Shown here: in pieces, positions 12,669 through 25,717 of the stretch
Numbering within the stretch: position 1 is the stretch's first letter
Layout of the letters: each line of letters opens with the position of its first letter
Assembly (NCBI GenBank): GCA_963920765.1
Contig: OY987249.1
Coordinates: 4,187,230 to 4,251,229, forward strand
Length of the DNA: 64,000 nt
Direction: 5' to 3'
Source of the DNA: Ulota crispa
Taxonomy: Eukaryota > Streptophyta > Bryopsida > Orthotrichales > Orthotrichaceae
The notes under the pieces: generated by a model
The model's input: only the letters and a program-made list of their open reading frames with translations
Databases searched by the model: none
What the model was told of the DNA's origin: nothing
Made by a program: the position numbers and the translations under genes

Positions 12669-14297
12669 CCTATGGTCATAGCACGTTTCATTCGTAGGCA
12701 AATTTCAATTTACTACTTTTGCATCCACTTATGTTTTATGAACCTTCAGTTTATAATCATTTGTGCTTCAGTTCTTAGTTATTGCACAATAAATTTCAAA
12801 TTCTATGAACCAATTATCAAATTTTCAAATTACAATTGCAACATTTATTGCACGTGAATCCATTACTTCACAAAAATATTTTACAATTTACTGCTCAAAT
12901 CTAAAGCGCTCATTGCTTGTTGCTCAACGCTCATTGCTTCCCACTTAGACCTTAGCATTGTTGCTTCCAGGTTGTAAACCCGCAAACAAAATACGTACAC
13001 CATATACCAACACATGTATATACAATTCTAAAACCCTGTAGAACAATCACATTTAACCTCAAATGATCTCATTTTGTAGGGAAGACTGCAAATACAAAAT
13101 CCTCCAAAGCCCAGCCTCAACTGACCAAGGAAACATCTTTGGATATGGAGAAAACACCGTGTATTGGCCAGAAAGGCACGTTGTGTCATTTAACCCCTCA
13201 ACACCCCTACAGCTGTTTTCTTGCTGTTCATGTTTCTTTATTGGACTGTCACGCTCTGGAATCTTCGAGAGGCCGAGGGATGTTCAAACAAAAATTGGGC
13301 GCTACCTCTAGAAGAATGTAGTGGTGCAATTTTCCAAGTTTGTGATTGACTGAGGATCTTGCAATGTTGCTCGGAAGAACTCCCGGCGTATTCTAGGACA
13401 TGGCAGTTGGCCCAAGGTTCCAAATTCCAACCTGCTCTAGCCGGTGCAGAACCGTTGGTTGCGCTACGACAAGGAATCCAATGCAAGCAGGGGGGTCAGT
13501 GTACTCGTTTTGTCATGGGAGCATATTGCACTCATGTTCCAATCTTGCTAGCAGATTGTGGTGTGCGTGGCAATACGGGCTTGGCAACGGTTTTGCAAAT
13601 TTTGCACTTGCCTATGCTGCAATTAGACTTTGTTGCATGGCCTTTGTCGTTTAGGATTGGGAAAGATCGAGCTGCTAGCAAAAACACTCATGGAGCAATA
13701 GGGTTGCCTTTTGCTGCAAGCAAACGGAGGCGGCGGAGGGTGTACATCGGCCGAGGTAGTGCGCTAGCCACTCCGCATTGCAATTGCAAGCAATCCCAAA
13801 GGCGGCGCATTTGAGTACAGACTCTAGAGCAGGAGGCCATGGCGACCGCACTTCAAAAGGGTCATGCCACCATTGAGGAGGTCCACATTGTTCAACAATG
13901 TCTGCACTTTTGGGTTTTAGGGAAGGATTTGGGATTAGACGTTGCACAGTCAATAGTGAATTGTTTAGAGAATCGTTTCTCTTGTCATTACTAAAGCCTG
14001 CAGTGAAGCATTTTTGGCCAGCAAACCCTAGCTCTAGGAATTGGAGATACCTTTTTTGGAGGCAAGTAGCATGGTTGGTAGGGTGGAACAACAAGGTTTT
14101 AGAGAGGCAAGCTGGTGGAATCCCTGTTGCCGTGGAGGCATTCTTGCGAGAAAAACAATGGCCCAAAGATGAGCCAAATCAAGGGGGGAGCAAGGATGCA
14201 GGCAAATGCGCGATTGCAGCAACGACCGCCAGCCTTGCCGGGGCAAATAACAAGGGCTATGCACGCTGCACGGATTGCAAGCTAGGCCTCTCTCAAA
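12669..14297. other. Unassigned stretch with overlapping short frames
   Basis: From about 13060 the base composition becomes less AT-rich and overlapping open frames occur on both strands, including a plus-strand frame at 13898-14449 with no family motif. This could be the decayed 5' part of the piggyBac element that follows, but nothing proves it. Confidence 0.35.
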
Positions 14298-14735
14298 TTG
14301 CCAGACGATGGACTTCTGCTCTCAGAGGAGCGGCACGGAGGGGTCACACTCTTGAGCAGCACCTTTACAGGACTAGCAGAAGCATCATTGGAAATGCTCA
14401 AGAATCTCCCGAGCAAGAGAGGGAGTCAAGTGCCTCTCACCAATTGTGACATTATCACACAAAGGGGCCGGGGAAGGCCCAAGGGAAGGGGAGTGCCAAA
14501 TTGCCATACACAAACTGCACCTTGGAACAAGGACATTCAAGCTGGTGACTGTTCCTTGCAAGGTGCTTTGTCACAAGTGGGGAGTGGAAGAGGCCAGCGG
14601 AGGGGGTCATCAACTTCCACCGTTGGGATTGCATCGCGCATCCAAGTCATTGAGGTACACCAAAATTCCACAGAGGTGCTGGAGGTACCGAGAAACCTTG
14701 GGACACGGCTAGGGAGAGAGCGAGGGCGAGGGTAA
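14298..14735 (+). other. Open frame with an AT-hook-like motif
   Basis: A 145-codon open frame (first codon TTG, so no supported start) contains RGRGRPKGRG, which matches the core of an AT-hook DNA-binding motif, and ends in an Arg/Gly-rich tail. It lies 200 bp upstream of the piggyBac transposase on the same strand. It may be an accessory or N-terminal part of that element, or a chance frame in GC-richer DNA. Confidence 0.3.
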
Positions 14736-14942
14736 TTGCAACACCCGGACTGCAATAGTCCTCCATCAAATTGGGTGTTGCCAGCAATCTTACTTGCACA
14801 TCGGACTCTCCTTTGATTGAGGAAGCGACGTGCAATTTAGCAACCTCTAGCGGCAATTACCACTCCTGAGGTAGGCGCTTCATCACCCATTGGATTGCAT
14901 GTCTGACCTCTGAGACAACCACGACATGGCCCAAGCCCTCAC

Positions 14943-17375
14943 ATGGCTAGTATTGCTAGAGGGAGAAGGCCCTCCAGACGTGGGAGAGATCAGGCATTTG
15001 AAGCAGCAAGCAAAGAAGTCCAGACTTTAATACCAGCGGGAATGCCCTTGAGACCTTTTGCAGGGACAGGAATTGCGTGCAATCTTGAGGGGGCTTTCAA
15101 CAACACCGGAGCAATGGAGACGTGGCTTGAAGATGTAGTCAACCTTAGAGATCATAGTGGATTTCACTTGGGTGAGCATGTTGGCCAACTAGGAGCGCAG
15201 CAAAACATTGTCTCGTGTGTGCCGAGAGGAGCAAATGGACCTTCAAGTCATGTTTTACTAGAGAACGTGTGGGTTCCTCTTGTGCTGCTAGGTTTTGACC
15301 CAGCCCAATGGGGTGGGCTTCAAGCCTTTCTTGGGGACGTACAACAAGCTTGGATAAAAGATGACGTTCATTGGTATGGGGTGGACTTTGGAGGAGGGAT
15401 CAATTGGAGAAAAGTAGCCGTCCACGATTGCCAAACAATGGATTGGAGAGAAGAACGGCCATGCCCTTACACACGTCTTGGCACAGTCACACCTCTTGAA
15501 AGGAGGAGAAGCCAGCCTCATGACAACAATGTTGGGCCTTGTCAACCAAAGGTAAACTCTGAGGACTTTGTGTCCCCGTCTTTGCACAGTTGGCAGCACC
15601 AGCTGGAGTTTGGAGTCGGCAATCCAAGTGCAGCGCTCGATGAAGCACCTGCCTTGACTCACCTTGACGGTTTTACAAAGGACTCAGAAGACCCCAAATG
15701 GATGGCTAAATATAGAGACTTTGCAGGTACGCTCTTGGATGATGGAAACTCTGATTGGAAGCTTGTAGACGATGCATCAGTTAGGTTGTTAGAAGCGGAT
15801 GGACTAGAGAGGGATCGGTATCTAGATTTTACTCAAGGGGAGCCAAAAGATCCTGAACTATTGGGATCTGTGAAAGCTTGTTACTCAAATTTGCAGTGGG
15901 GTCAGCATGCATTGTCTTTGTTGGGAGACTGCATGAAGTTCACGGGCCCCATCGCGGGACCTTCTAAACGGGGTCAACACCGCCAACAGAACGAGAGGTA
16001 CTTTTTTGATCTCTTTTGGTCTCCTAGCACCATAGATCGGATGGTGAGGGAAACCAACAGATACGCGCGTCAGGATGTCATAGGGTATGATTCCCAATAC
16101 AACAATGGCGGTCCTAAGTGGGTTGATGTTAGCCCAAGGAAAATTTGGTTGTGGCTAGGTATAGTTGTTCTTATGGGATTGAAAGTGACTTCCACCATTA
16201 GGGACTACTGGAAGAAGTTTGCATTTTGGTTTTGTTTGATTATATCTAGTGTTATTAGGCATGATAGGTTTGAATGTATCTTACAGTGTCTATATTGTGT
16301 AGATAATAGCACCCTAGAAACCAACAAGCTTGCCATTGGGTACAATAAAATAGGAAAAGTGAGATGGATTATCGACAGCTTTGTGGCGACATCTAGGGAA
16401 TTATGAAATCCCAAGAAACTTGTCACGGTAGAAAAAATCATGATTGCATACAGCGGCCACTTTAGTCCAGTTTGCCAATATATAAAGGCCAAGCCAACTC
16501 GTTATGATTTGAAGGTGTGGTGTCTAGTATTGAACCCTAGTAGGTATATTTACAACTTGCAGGTATATTTGGGTAGTAACGAGAAGCCCAAGCACGGCTA
16601 AGGCGCCCAAGTGGTGAACCAGCTTGTGCGTGGTATGAGTAACAAGGGTCATTGGGTTGTAGTTGATAACTTTTTCACCTCTCTAGAACTATTTGATCAG
16701 CTACTACAGAGGGGCATATGGGCGATGGATACCATGAACCGTGGCCAAGTAGGTGTACCATCTGTCCTCTTTGGTTTCAAATGCGGGGAACATGCTCGAG
16801 GGACATTGTTCTAGCAAATGCAGGCCAGCCAACGGATGGCAGCAACGACATGGTATGATGCAAAGCCCATCACATTCTTGAGTATTTCGGCAGATCCTAT
16901 TAGGGATGGAGTGTTTGCACAAAGGTGGATTAGTGGTAGCTGTGAGAATGTTTCGACCACACCTCAGCAGCAGGAATATTAGAAATATATGAGAGGGGTT
17001 GATCTCATTGACCAAATGCGCAGAGATTATTTTGTGCAATTCTGGTCAAGAGAGTGGTGGCATAAACTTTGGTTTTTTGTGCTAGATTTGTCCCTACAAA
17101 ATTTGTGGATCTTGTATTCTAGACACAAAAGCACTCAACAGGAAACGGCATTGGGTTGTAAGGCCTTCCACCTTGCTGTTGCAATGGCGTTGATTGAACC
17201 TTGAAGGCCATTGACGTTGACGTTGAGTCCATTTGGCTGGAATCAATCTGCCATTCATTGCAACATTTGACAAAAGGGTCGATGGCCCCAGCAATGTGTA
17301 GTCTGTAAAAGAAAATAGCATGGGATTTGTCATGAGTGTGGGGACATCTTCATGTGCAATGAGCCTTGCTTTAGC
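14943..17375 (+). pseudogene. piggyBac-family transposase with six in-frame stops
   Basis: One frame from the ATG at 14943 to the Cys-rich tail near 17375, broken only by nonsense codons: TGA 16404, TAA 16599, TAG 16812, TAG 16980, TGA 17202 and TAG near 17305. The first 350 residues are a basic and low-homology N-terminus (RGRRPSRRGR). The piggyBac core starts at LFWSPSTIDRMVRETNRYA, followed by VEKIMIAYSGH (where the first catalytic Asp is expected; I read Glu), VVVDNFFTSLELFDQLL (second Asp present) and YMRGVDLIDQMRRDYF (third Asp present). The C-terminus keeps a Cys-rich zinc-binding tail: CVVCKRK, then CHECGDIFMCNEPCF. Absence of frameshifts suggests decay mostly by point substitution. 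No TTAA-flanked termini were identified. Confidence 0.85.
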
Positions 17376-19731
17376 ATAGTCAACAAGTCAAAGAAGTGGG
17401 CAATGCGCTTAGCCCGACTCTAAGTGGACCGTGCTTTTGCAGCTTGGCTGGTGATGACAAGGGTGAGTCGATCTCTTGGGAGCGCTAGTTGGTTGGCATC
17501 CAAGTGCCGACGATGATGAAGGCCACGCATTTGCAAGCCTAGCTGCTGAGGTCAGTGTGTGGTGTAGGTGATGTTACAACTCGCTTGAAAGGAAGGGAAA
17601 CTGGCGAGGCTGGGTGATGGAACCTGACAAAGAAGATTGGAATTTGCAAACATAAAATTTTTGAGAAGTGGAGGAGTTCAAGTGGTGGACGGTGTTGTAG
17701 CAGACTAGCCCGTTGGGGACACATACTTCTAGACAAGCAATGGCAGCGGCTATCCTTGAAGCTGAACGACCTTTGAATGGTGGATTGTGGATAGTGAGGA
17801 AATATGTAGGTACTGCAGAGGAGAGTGGCGGGTTCCTTTGCATGCTAGGGAGAGAGGTAGGATAGATTCCTTGTGCAATCACTGCCTTCTTGTGCTGTAG
17901 GACACAATGGTTTCTGCCATTGGATTCTGTAGTTACAAGATTGGTTGTAGGAGGATAGAGTTTGGGACACTTTAATGTTAACATTGTACCAAGCATGTTG
18001 CATGCATGTTCATGAAGCAATTCAGATGTTGCAGCAATGGATTATTGTAATTGTGCACGATTGGTGGTCTCAGTTAGTATGTGTATGCTTCTTGGCAATG
18101 TCTGAATACTACAAGAGTTTCTGCGATTGATTTGCATTGTCTTAGTGATTGGTTCACATTGAAGGGGGACTCCGATCAATGCGTACTGGTCCTCAAGGGG
18201 AATCTATGATAGCCATGGAGATGCAGAGAAGACAAATTTCCAAAACTTCAAGAATTGGAGAGTTCTTGTTCCCTATCGATGTGGTCATTTGTTTGAGTGT
18301 TGATGCAACCATTGACACTGACCTCACAAATTTTTCAATGCATGGAAGCTGATCTTGAATAGGACGCACAACCTAGAAATGTGCCACATGTTGGTTTATA
18401 CCAAGTCCGCATGACCCGCTGAAGCAGTGACCCTTGTGCAGGCCTCCTAGAGTGATGGTGAGATTTATGAACCGCATAGCTCACTGTTTGTTTCAAATGT
18501 GCTGTAAATTTGCCCCTACATTCTTATCACCCCAAGCCAGGAACCCTCAAATTTTGGCGCTCTCATTTGCACTCAGTTGACAGGCACCGATCCCAAAAGC
18601 ACATTGACCCTTGGAATATTGTCTCCAGCCCAAAAAAGATGCCACTTTTTTTTGTTATAATCTTTTCATCACAACGATGAAATTGTGTAATTTTTCACTT
18701 GGTAGATGCAAAATTGAGGTCTAAACCCCATTCAACGGTGAACTAGGTAGCAAATTCATACCAAACCCACAAGTCCAAGCTTTGTATCCTTCACTCTCAA
18801 TTGCAAAGCCATTGTAGAAATGGGAGGGGCGTTGAGGGATTAAGGGTTAATTGGTTATGGTGTGTGACAAATTGGGGAGTCTGTGAAGGTCGTGAGGTCC
18901 GTGTCATTCTGGTAATAATTTAACTTAAGGTAACTATCCCTATTCTTGACCATTTAAGGGTTTACAATATCTTGTGGACTTGGAAACATGGAGGAAAAAA
19001 ATTTAGAGTATTAGCCTTTGAAGGTGTTTTTATGGAACACAATTTGCACAAAGAATCATACTTTAGTTTCTTTTTTAATTAAAAGGCAAAGTTGAAAGTA
19101 TTGGAATTGTAAGGGCGGCTATAGGCATCCTTATGTCCTCTCATATGAATTGCTACAGCTGTCTGAGAGTTAATCCTAAAGCAAGCATCAGAGAACCAAT
19201 GGTTGGGGCTGACTCAACCCTATTCCGACTTTGCTGGATTTGATTGACGACTGAGTCACATCAAATGTTGTAGCTAAATGTTCCTAACTCTGACCAGCGC
19301 TCGTTGTCTTTCTCAGGAGCGCTGGCCCAATCCCAAATTGCGACGGTTATCTTTTGTGCCAATATTCGTCGCAGTCTTGACCTGTGCATGTTGCAGGTTT
19401 GATATGTGCAGGTTCTCTTCTACATCTTCTTGCTTGGCAAGAACAAGGTTTGTGGTGTTGACTTTGAGAAGTTGACCTTTGCAAGTGACCGTTGGTGTCA
19501 ACGTCCTCCAACATTGTCATGATCAGATGCTTCTATCACCCAGCCTGCAACACCACAATGAACCCAAGGAGGAGGAGTTGTGCAAAGCGTTGGGTCAAAT
19601 GCTTGGCCTCAGCATTTTGCTCGTAAGCGAGCAAGCGCAATTTGTTGATTCCTTTAGCAAATTGGTGGGCAATAAGTGAGGAATTTGCCATTGTATTGTC
19701 CCAGAAGTAGAGGGGTAGTTGACTTGATTCA
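17376..19731. other. No gene recognised
   Basis: Short frames only. The right part (about 19200-19731) may be 3' sequence of the pogo-type element whose tail lies at 19732-19881. Confidence 0.4.
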
Positions 19732-19881
19732 CTAATGAAGGTCTTCTCCTGCTTTTGCCACTGCTGCCAGACTCCAATGTTTGTTGAAGGCCTTTTTTGC
19801 AACGCTTTCCAACTGCCATTTGCTCTTAGTTGCCTCCTTCAATATTTGTTCTTTCACCCTCTGCACCTTCATAAGTACCGC
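19732..19881 (-). pseudogene. Displaced 3' end of a pogo/Tigger-type transposase gene
   Basis: Read on the minus strand from the retrotransposon's left edge, this gives a highly charged tail (AVLMKVQRVKEQILKEA...) ending at a TAG at 19734-19732. On the far side of the retrotransposon the same strand ends in an equally charged Lys/Glu run (EEAKKAKELKKKEA). Removing the retrotransposon and one copy of its 4-bp target duplication puts the two in the same frame. This is therefore the severed C-terminal end of the gene at 30457-32467. Confidence 0.75.
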
Positions 19882-22041
19882 TGTCGGGTTGAGAGGAGCG
19901 CGCCTTGGGAACACGCAAGGTGTCTTGCTGCGATCGTGCGTTGCCGACTGAAAACGTTGTCAATCTTGATCTTCTCTTCAAATCTTCAGTCTTCAGTCTT
20001 CCGTTGGCCTATCCTGTGGCTGGTTCTAAGGGTATAAGGATCAAGGTAGGGATAAGAGCCCACTGGATACGGGACGGGTAGATTGGAACAGCAGACACGA
20101 GCTGCCGTCCGTATGACGGGATCCTAAAATCAAATTCACGATCTGCTGGCCAAAACTCCAGATCGTGAGAACAGAGCAAGTCTCGACCATGTGGGTGATC
20201 AATCCCACTTCGTCACCACGACAATAAATGGGGTTAAGTTTGGTTTAACCCAAACTGCCCGCAACAAGGTTTACAAAACAGAATGGAAATAAATTGACAA
20301 ACGAGCCTCCAAAACCGGCTAGGAATAACAAAGCCACATCCCACACATACATAAAAAATAAACCCAAAACATTCCTCTTGAAATCTTCATATCTTCAGAT
20401 CTTCAAATCTTCATGTCTTCAAGTCTTCAAGTCTTCATGTTTTAATAAAAACAATGGGGAAAATCACAAATAACAAGTCCTAGAAAAGGCAGCAACCTTC
20501 TATCTAATGCCACAGATGGCTCAAAGATTCAAATGCTAAGTGTAATAGCAATTTGAAAAGCTCTCCTAACCTTCTAACATCCGTCTAAATTTCAACTCAA
20601 TCTAAGATACTGTCCAAAAGTTATGCGAGTTCAAAGTAGAGGCTCTTCTTCCTCTTTACAAACTAAACACTGCCTCTAAAAACCTCTATAACTTTTGTTC
20701 TATACATCACCCATAGAAACGTGATATCAATTTAGAAAGATGATATCACTGGCTTCAACCCATAAAATTTGCACTTCAAAACAAAACTTTGTCCGAAAGC
20801 TCTAGTCAATCAAAGTGTGGGTCTCAATTTTTTAGAGAGCACCCAAACCCGCAACTTCTACCCACTATAACTTCTTCAATAAAACTCCAAATGAAATGAT
20901 TAAAGACAATTTGAAAAGCTATGACAACAAACTATCACTCCTAAAATTTTGAGAAGAAAATCTCATACTGTCCAAAAGTTGTAGCTCTTCAAAATCTCGG
21001 CTTTCTCCTAACAAAAGGGCAGCCACCTCCAAACCTTCACACTTCCATAACTTTCTCGTCCAAGCTTCAAACCTCAAGTTTAAAGACTTTCTAGAAAGCC
21101 AATAATAAGATAAACACTCTCTCCAAATCTTGTTGCAAAATGATATACGGATCATAAGTTATGGCTTGTCGAAGTCTCAGCCTTTCTTCATAGTTTGGCT
21201 TTTTGACTCCAAAATTTAAACACTCATAACTTTTGCATCACAACTCCAAATCAAACTTGCAAACTCATTTTGGAAAGGTAATCACACAAGGAACAACCTC
21301 CTCAAATTTCAATTCAAAATCACGTATACACAGAAAAAAATCTCCTCTCAAAGTTTCGGGATTTTTCCCTTTCTTCCCACCAACACTCATACACTAACTT
21401 CCAACAACTAAGGGATCTTTCCTCCACAATTTCGACCCTATCTAAGGTAGGGAGGTGGGGCACATCAGCCCATGCTCCTCCTTATCCTAACCCCACCATA
21501 GATGCCAAAACCCTTTTCCTTTCACACCTTTCCCATTGACTTCTAAATCCTTAGTATTTTTATTCAAACAAAGGCAAAATATATGAGCCTTCCAAAATCT
21601 CTAGATAAACATATGAAAATGATTAAATTACAAAATAAACACCATCGTAAAATGGCCACGTGCTCTTGCAAGCATATAATAGCGTCAAACGCTTGTCTTC
21701 AGTTGCCAAGTCGTGGACTTGGTTGGCTGGAAAAGCGGTCGTCTCTGGCCGCCCGCCGGTCCGGGTTCGAATCCCATCGAACTCGTCGAGCGGTGATGGC
21801 GGCTCACGGCTTGGCAGCTAGTGAGGCAGGGAATTGGCCCAGCCAACCCGCTACCTACCCCCCTGAGCTGTGCATGTGACAAGACGGCGCAGCGCATTGG
21901 AATCTATGGCCGCTGCGCTGTCACCAAACCGTGGTCCTCACCACGACCACCCCTTTTGCCTCAACTGTTGATTTATTGAAATCAACACAAATATAAAGAA
22001 ATAACAAGTATTTACATGATGGAGGGAAGTCCATCAGGACA
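19882..22041 (-). repeat. Left LTR (3' LTR of the element), 2160 bp
   Basis: Direct copy of 28293-30452 at an offset of 8411 bp, with no length difference. Contains AT-rich sequence, a run of TCTTCAAG-type short repeats near 20380-20445 and a GC-rich tRNA-like segment near 21711-21785. Short frames in it are duplicated in the other LTR and are not genes. Confidence 0.97.
21711..21785 (+). other. tRNA-like segment inside the left LTR
   Basis: A perfect Pol III B-box/T-arm consensus (GGTTCGAATCC, 21764-21774) sits in CCGGGTTCGAATCCC, which can form a T-stem. An A-box-like TTGGCTGGAAAAGCGG lies about 35 bases upstream. The following 150 bases are GC-rich, unlike the rest of the LTR, which would fit a captured tRNA-derived SINE. 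It lacks a convincing full cloverleaf, so I do not call a tRNA gene. Confidence 0.45.
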
Positions 22042-22051
22042 TGCACCCTTT

Positions 22052-25000
22052 CTAAACCTGCACATCCTCCGGTATGTGCCAAGTTTGCTCGTCATGAATA
22101 TCTTGGTTGTCTTCTGCATCTTCTGAATCTTCATCTTTATCTTCAGCTCTTTCGTGGCTTTCCATCTCTTGAGGGTTAAAAATCTCCTCAAGGTCTTCAT
22201 GATGAAATTTTCCACTCCTTCGAAAAGCTTTGATTCGTTTACCAGCAACAGGCACGCGCAGAAAAGTCCCATCCAATTCCCTAAGTGAATAAGTGCCGTT
22301 GGTGTGCACTTTCATCACAATATAGGGTCCAAACCATCTCTTAACAAATTTGCGCACTGTACTATGCTGATGCTCCAATGTACTATCAAATACAAGGACC
22401 CAATCACCCTCTCTGATCTGCTTGGTTCTTAATCTGTGTGTTTTGTCAAATCGCTCTTTATTGCTGAGCCTCGCTGTCTTCATCTTCTCCAATGCGATAT
22501 CAAAGTCACTTGACAACCTTCCAAGCTGCTGAATCCGAAGTTCCAACAATCTTTCTCTGCTTATACCGTCCTCCCATGAAAGAAACACCCATGTGGGAAT
22601 ATCCTCTTCCGCCGGCATAATAGGTTTCTGCCCATACACAAGTTCGACAGGCATGTAACCAGTAACTGTACTGTGCGTAGTTCTGTCGGCCCACAAAGCA
22701 AATGGTAATAGCTTTGGCCACATATTTGGTTTGCCTTTACAAGCTTTAACCAAAGCATGAATGATCGGAGGATGCCCTCTCTCAATTTTGCCATTAGCCT
22801 CAGGGTTGTAAGCTGTCGTCAGCTTCAACTGCACACCATAACATTTGAAGAACTCTTTGGCCTCAGTGGCATTTAGTTCTCCTCTGTCAGCTCTCATTCG
22901 GCCAATGCTGCCATAACGACTGAAGATGTCTTCGAGTATAAATCGGCATACATTTTCGGTAGCCTTAGTCCTCAAGGCTCTGCCCTCAACGAAGTTTGAG
23001 AGCTCCTCTCGTGCCAAAACAAGGTACTTCATTCCCCACATAGCATTTGGCATGGCTACCAAATCTATCATCCACTGAAAATGGATCGCTAGAGGGTAAG
23101 TAGGATGTAATTCATCTCTGTGGCGCACCTTGGATTGCAATTGGCACACCACACAAGAAACTACAAACTCTTCAACGTCTTTGTAAAGTCCTTTCCACTA
23201 GTACCTCTCCTTGATTTTTGTATAAGTGGCCCATACACCTCTGTGACCTGCCCAAAGAGTATCATGGAACTCCTTGAGAACTTCAGCTTTGGTCTTAGAG
23301 TCTCCCACCACTCTCAATGGTACTTCATCAGCTCTTTTTGCCCTCTTCCATAGAAATCCTTCTCTCAAAAGATATCTATAGGATTGATGCCTGATGTCTT
23401 TGAATGTTTTGTCTGTCCATCCTTCTTGCAGCTTCATTGTGCTTAAATATAGCCCAATGTCTCTCAATTTTTCTTCATAAAGCTCAGCTTTGAATGGCAA
23501 AGCATCGATCGATGAGCTCTCAGCATCTATCGTCACCACATAGCCTCCATGCAATAAATCTTCGACATCTTCGTGGCCCATCATCTCATCTTCATTAGAA
23601 TACCTTGCTCTAGACAACATATCGGCAACAGAATTCTTTTTGCCTTCAATGTGTACTAGAACCGGATTCATGGATTTGATGTAGGCGATCCATCAAAGCA
23701 TTGCAATGTCTGGTGAAGAACAATTTGCTATCATCCCCAGCAAAGGTAAGCAATCAGTCTCCAGTACCACCTCTGCTCCAATAAGGTAATTTCTGTCCGC
23801 CTTCAGAGCTGTAAGAGCACCCCATAGTTCTCTTTTCACTTGTGGATATGCTCTCTGACGCTCTGTCAAAATCCTTGCTCCAAATCGAATAGCAAATCTT
23901 TTGCCTTCCTCATCATCTTGTCCAATAGCCCAACCTATGGCAATTGGACTTGTGTCAACAGTCACAATCACCGGCCTCTTGCAATCATAGTTCACTTGCT
24001 TGAGAACTGGTGGCGACTCCAAAATCCTCTTCAACTCTTCCATAGCCAAGTTTTGCTCATTTTCCCAAATGAATTTGGTCCTCTTACGCAATAATTTGTA
24101 GAGAGGCTCTGATATATGAGCAAAATGGGGAATCCATATGTGGTAGAAGACACAAGCTCCAAGAAACCTCCTTACTTCGGTGATATTGCTACAGGCTTTC
24201 ATTCTTCCAATAGCATCAACCTTTTCAGGATTAGGTTTTCTTCCATAAGAGCCACATAAGTGCCCAACCACCAGAATTTCATTCACCCCAAACTTTGACT
24301 TATCAATGGATAGAGTCAAATTCACCTCCTCAAGTCTGCCCAAGATTTGAGCCACGTCATGGATATGGTTGCTTACAAAGGCTCGGCAACCATCACTCTG
24401 AACTGTCAAGTCTCTTTGTTTTTCCTCGCATCCTTTTATTGGGATATCATCCACAAAAGGTATGGTTTTCTCTGGCACAAAGTCTCTTAGAATTTGATTC
24501 ATAGCGCTTTGCATATGTGCCACTGAATTAGTAGCGCCTTGAGGCAATGTGCACATACGCACCAATCCAAAAGGAGTCTTCATAGTCGTCAAATCCCTGC
24601 TTTGAGCAGCAAGTTGGAATTGATCATAACCAGAGTATAGATCTCCAATGGAATAGATTGCATGTCCAGCAAATGCCTCCGCCACTTCGTCAACAACAGG
24701 GCCTGATCCTTTGTTTCTGATTGTAACTTTGTTTGCAGGCTGCATATCTTGGATGAACCTCAATGCTCCTGACTTCTTTGGCACAGTAAACCAACGGTTT
24801 GAATATGGAGCCATTGAAGGCTCTAGTATGCCCATGCGCGTCTTTTCTTTGAGCAACTCCACTAATTTTGGCAGTAAAGCTCTAGGCACTGGAATAGGCT
24901 TCAAATCCCATGGTATATGTGGTACTGTGAATATGACCATTGGTGCTACAACACTTGGCTGCACACACCCAATCTCATCTGAAGAAAAAGCAAAAGCCTT

Positions 25001-25717
25001 TCCATGCATCAAAAGCATGTCTTGAAATTTCTTTTTCTCTGGCTCAGTCAGGAAACCATCTCCTCCAATCTTGAGGTTAGCTAGAGTCTCTTTGGTGAAT
25101 TTGTGTCCAATTCTCCTTGACTCTCTCAAACTTGGCTCTTTTTCAGCTTGTTTGATGTGATCATCAGTGTCAAATGGTAGCTGAGTAGCCACTGGCTTCA
25201 CCTTCTTGTTCACAGTCTTGTACTTGGTATGTACTGCAGCTTCAGGTCTATATTCATCGATATTAGAAGAACACAGCTTTGCCATTGCTGTGTAAATCTC
25301 ATGATGCATTGCAGCTGTATGGACATCAATAAGACAATGAGTAGTCGGCTCTGCATCCTCATTTGTCTTCAAATCTTGCAGAGTATGCAAGATATCATCT
25401 GGCATGCCACTTTCTTTATACACACCAGTAATGCTCTCATCTTCTTCAAGAACCTTCATTTTTTTTAGGTTTTTCTCCTTCTTTTTGATAAATCTTTTAT
25501 GTACATGGTCCAAATCTTTGGCATCCATGAAACTCGCAAATCCACACTTTGTCACGCTCAAAAATCCACACTTGATAGCAGTATGTATATTGGGGAATTC
25601 TCTAGTATTGATATCCTTGGCACCCGTGGATCCCCACATCCCACGTGTACCCTCTAGAAATCCGGAAAGTTCAAAGAAGTCGGCAAAGATACTTCTCTGA
25701 GTTGCATTCGATGCCTC
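22052..25717 (-). pseudogene. Ty3/gypsy pol with two nonsense codons
   Basis: Reverse transcriptase, RNase H and integrase in one frame, which opens after a TGA at 25720-25718 and overlaps the end of gag by 64 bases in the -1 frame. RT shows RWFTVPKKSGALRFIQDM, TPFGLVRMCTLPQGATNS and the active-site FVDD. RNase H shows VTVDTSPIAIGWAIGQ and LETDCLPLLGM. Integrase has the zinc-binding region (AGHRGVWATYTKIK, then CVVCQLQ) and a D,D,E set in WMIDLVAMP, RADRGELN and NPEANGKIERG. In-frame stops are TGA at 23695-23693, where related elements have Arg, and TAG at 23200-23198, where a Trp is expected. The tail is very acidic. Confidence 0.9.

Noticed and set aside
13675..14166. Minus-strand frame of 163 codons
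   Set aside because: Overlaps equally long plus-strand frames; no motif decides for either strand.
21721..21780. Functional tRNA gene
   Set aside because: Only the T-arm/B-box is convincing; I could not form a full cloverleaf with an anticodon loop.
20919..21879. Open frames of 78 and 98 codons, duplicated at 29330-30290
   Set aside because: They lie inside the two LTRs and recur only because the LTRs are identical; no motif.
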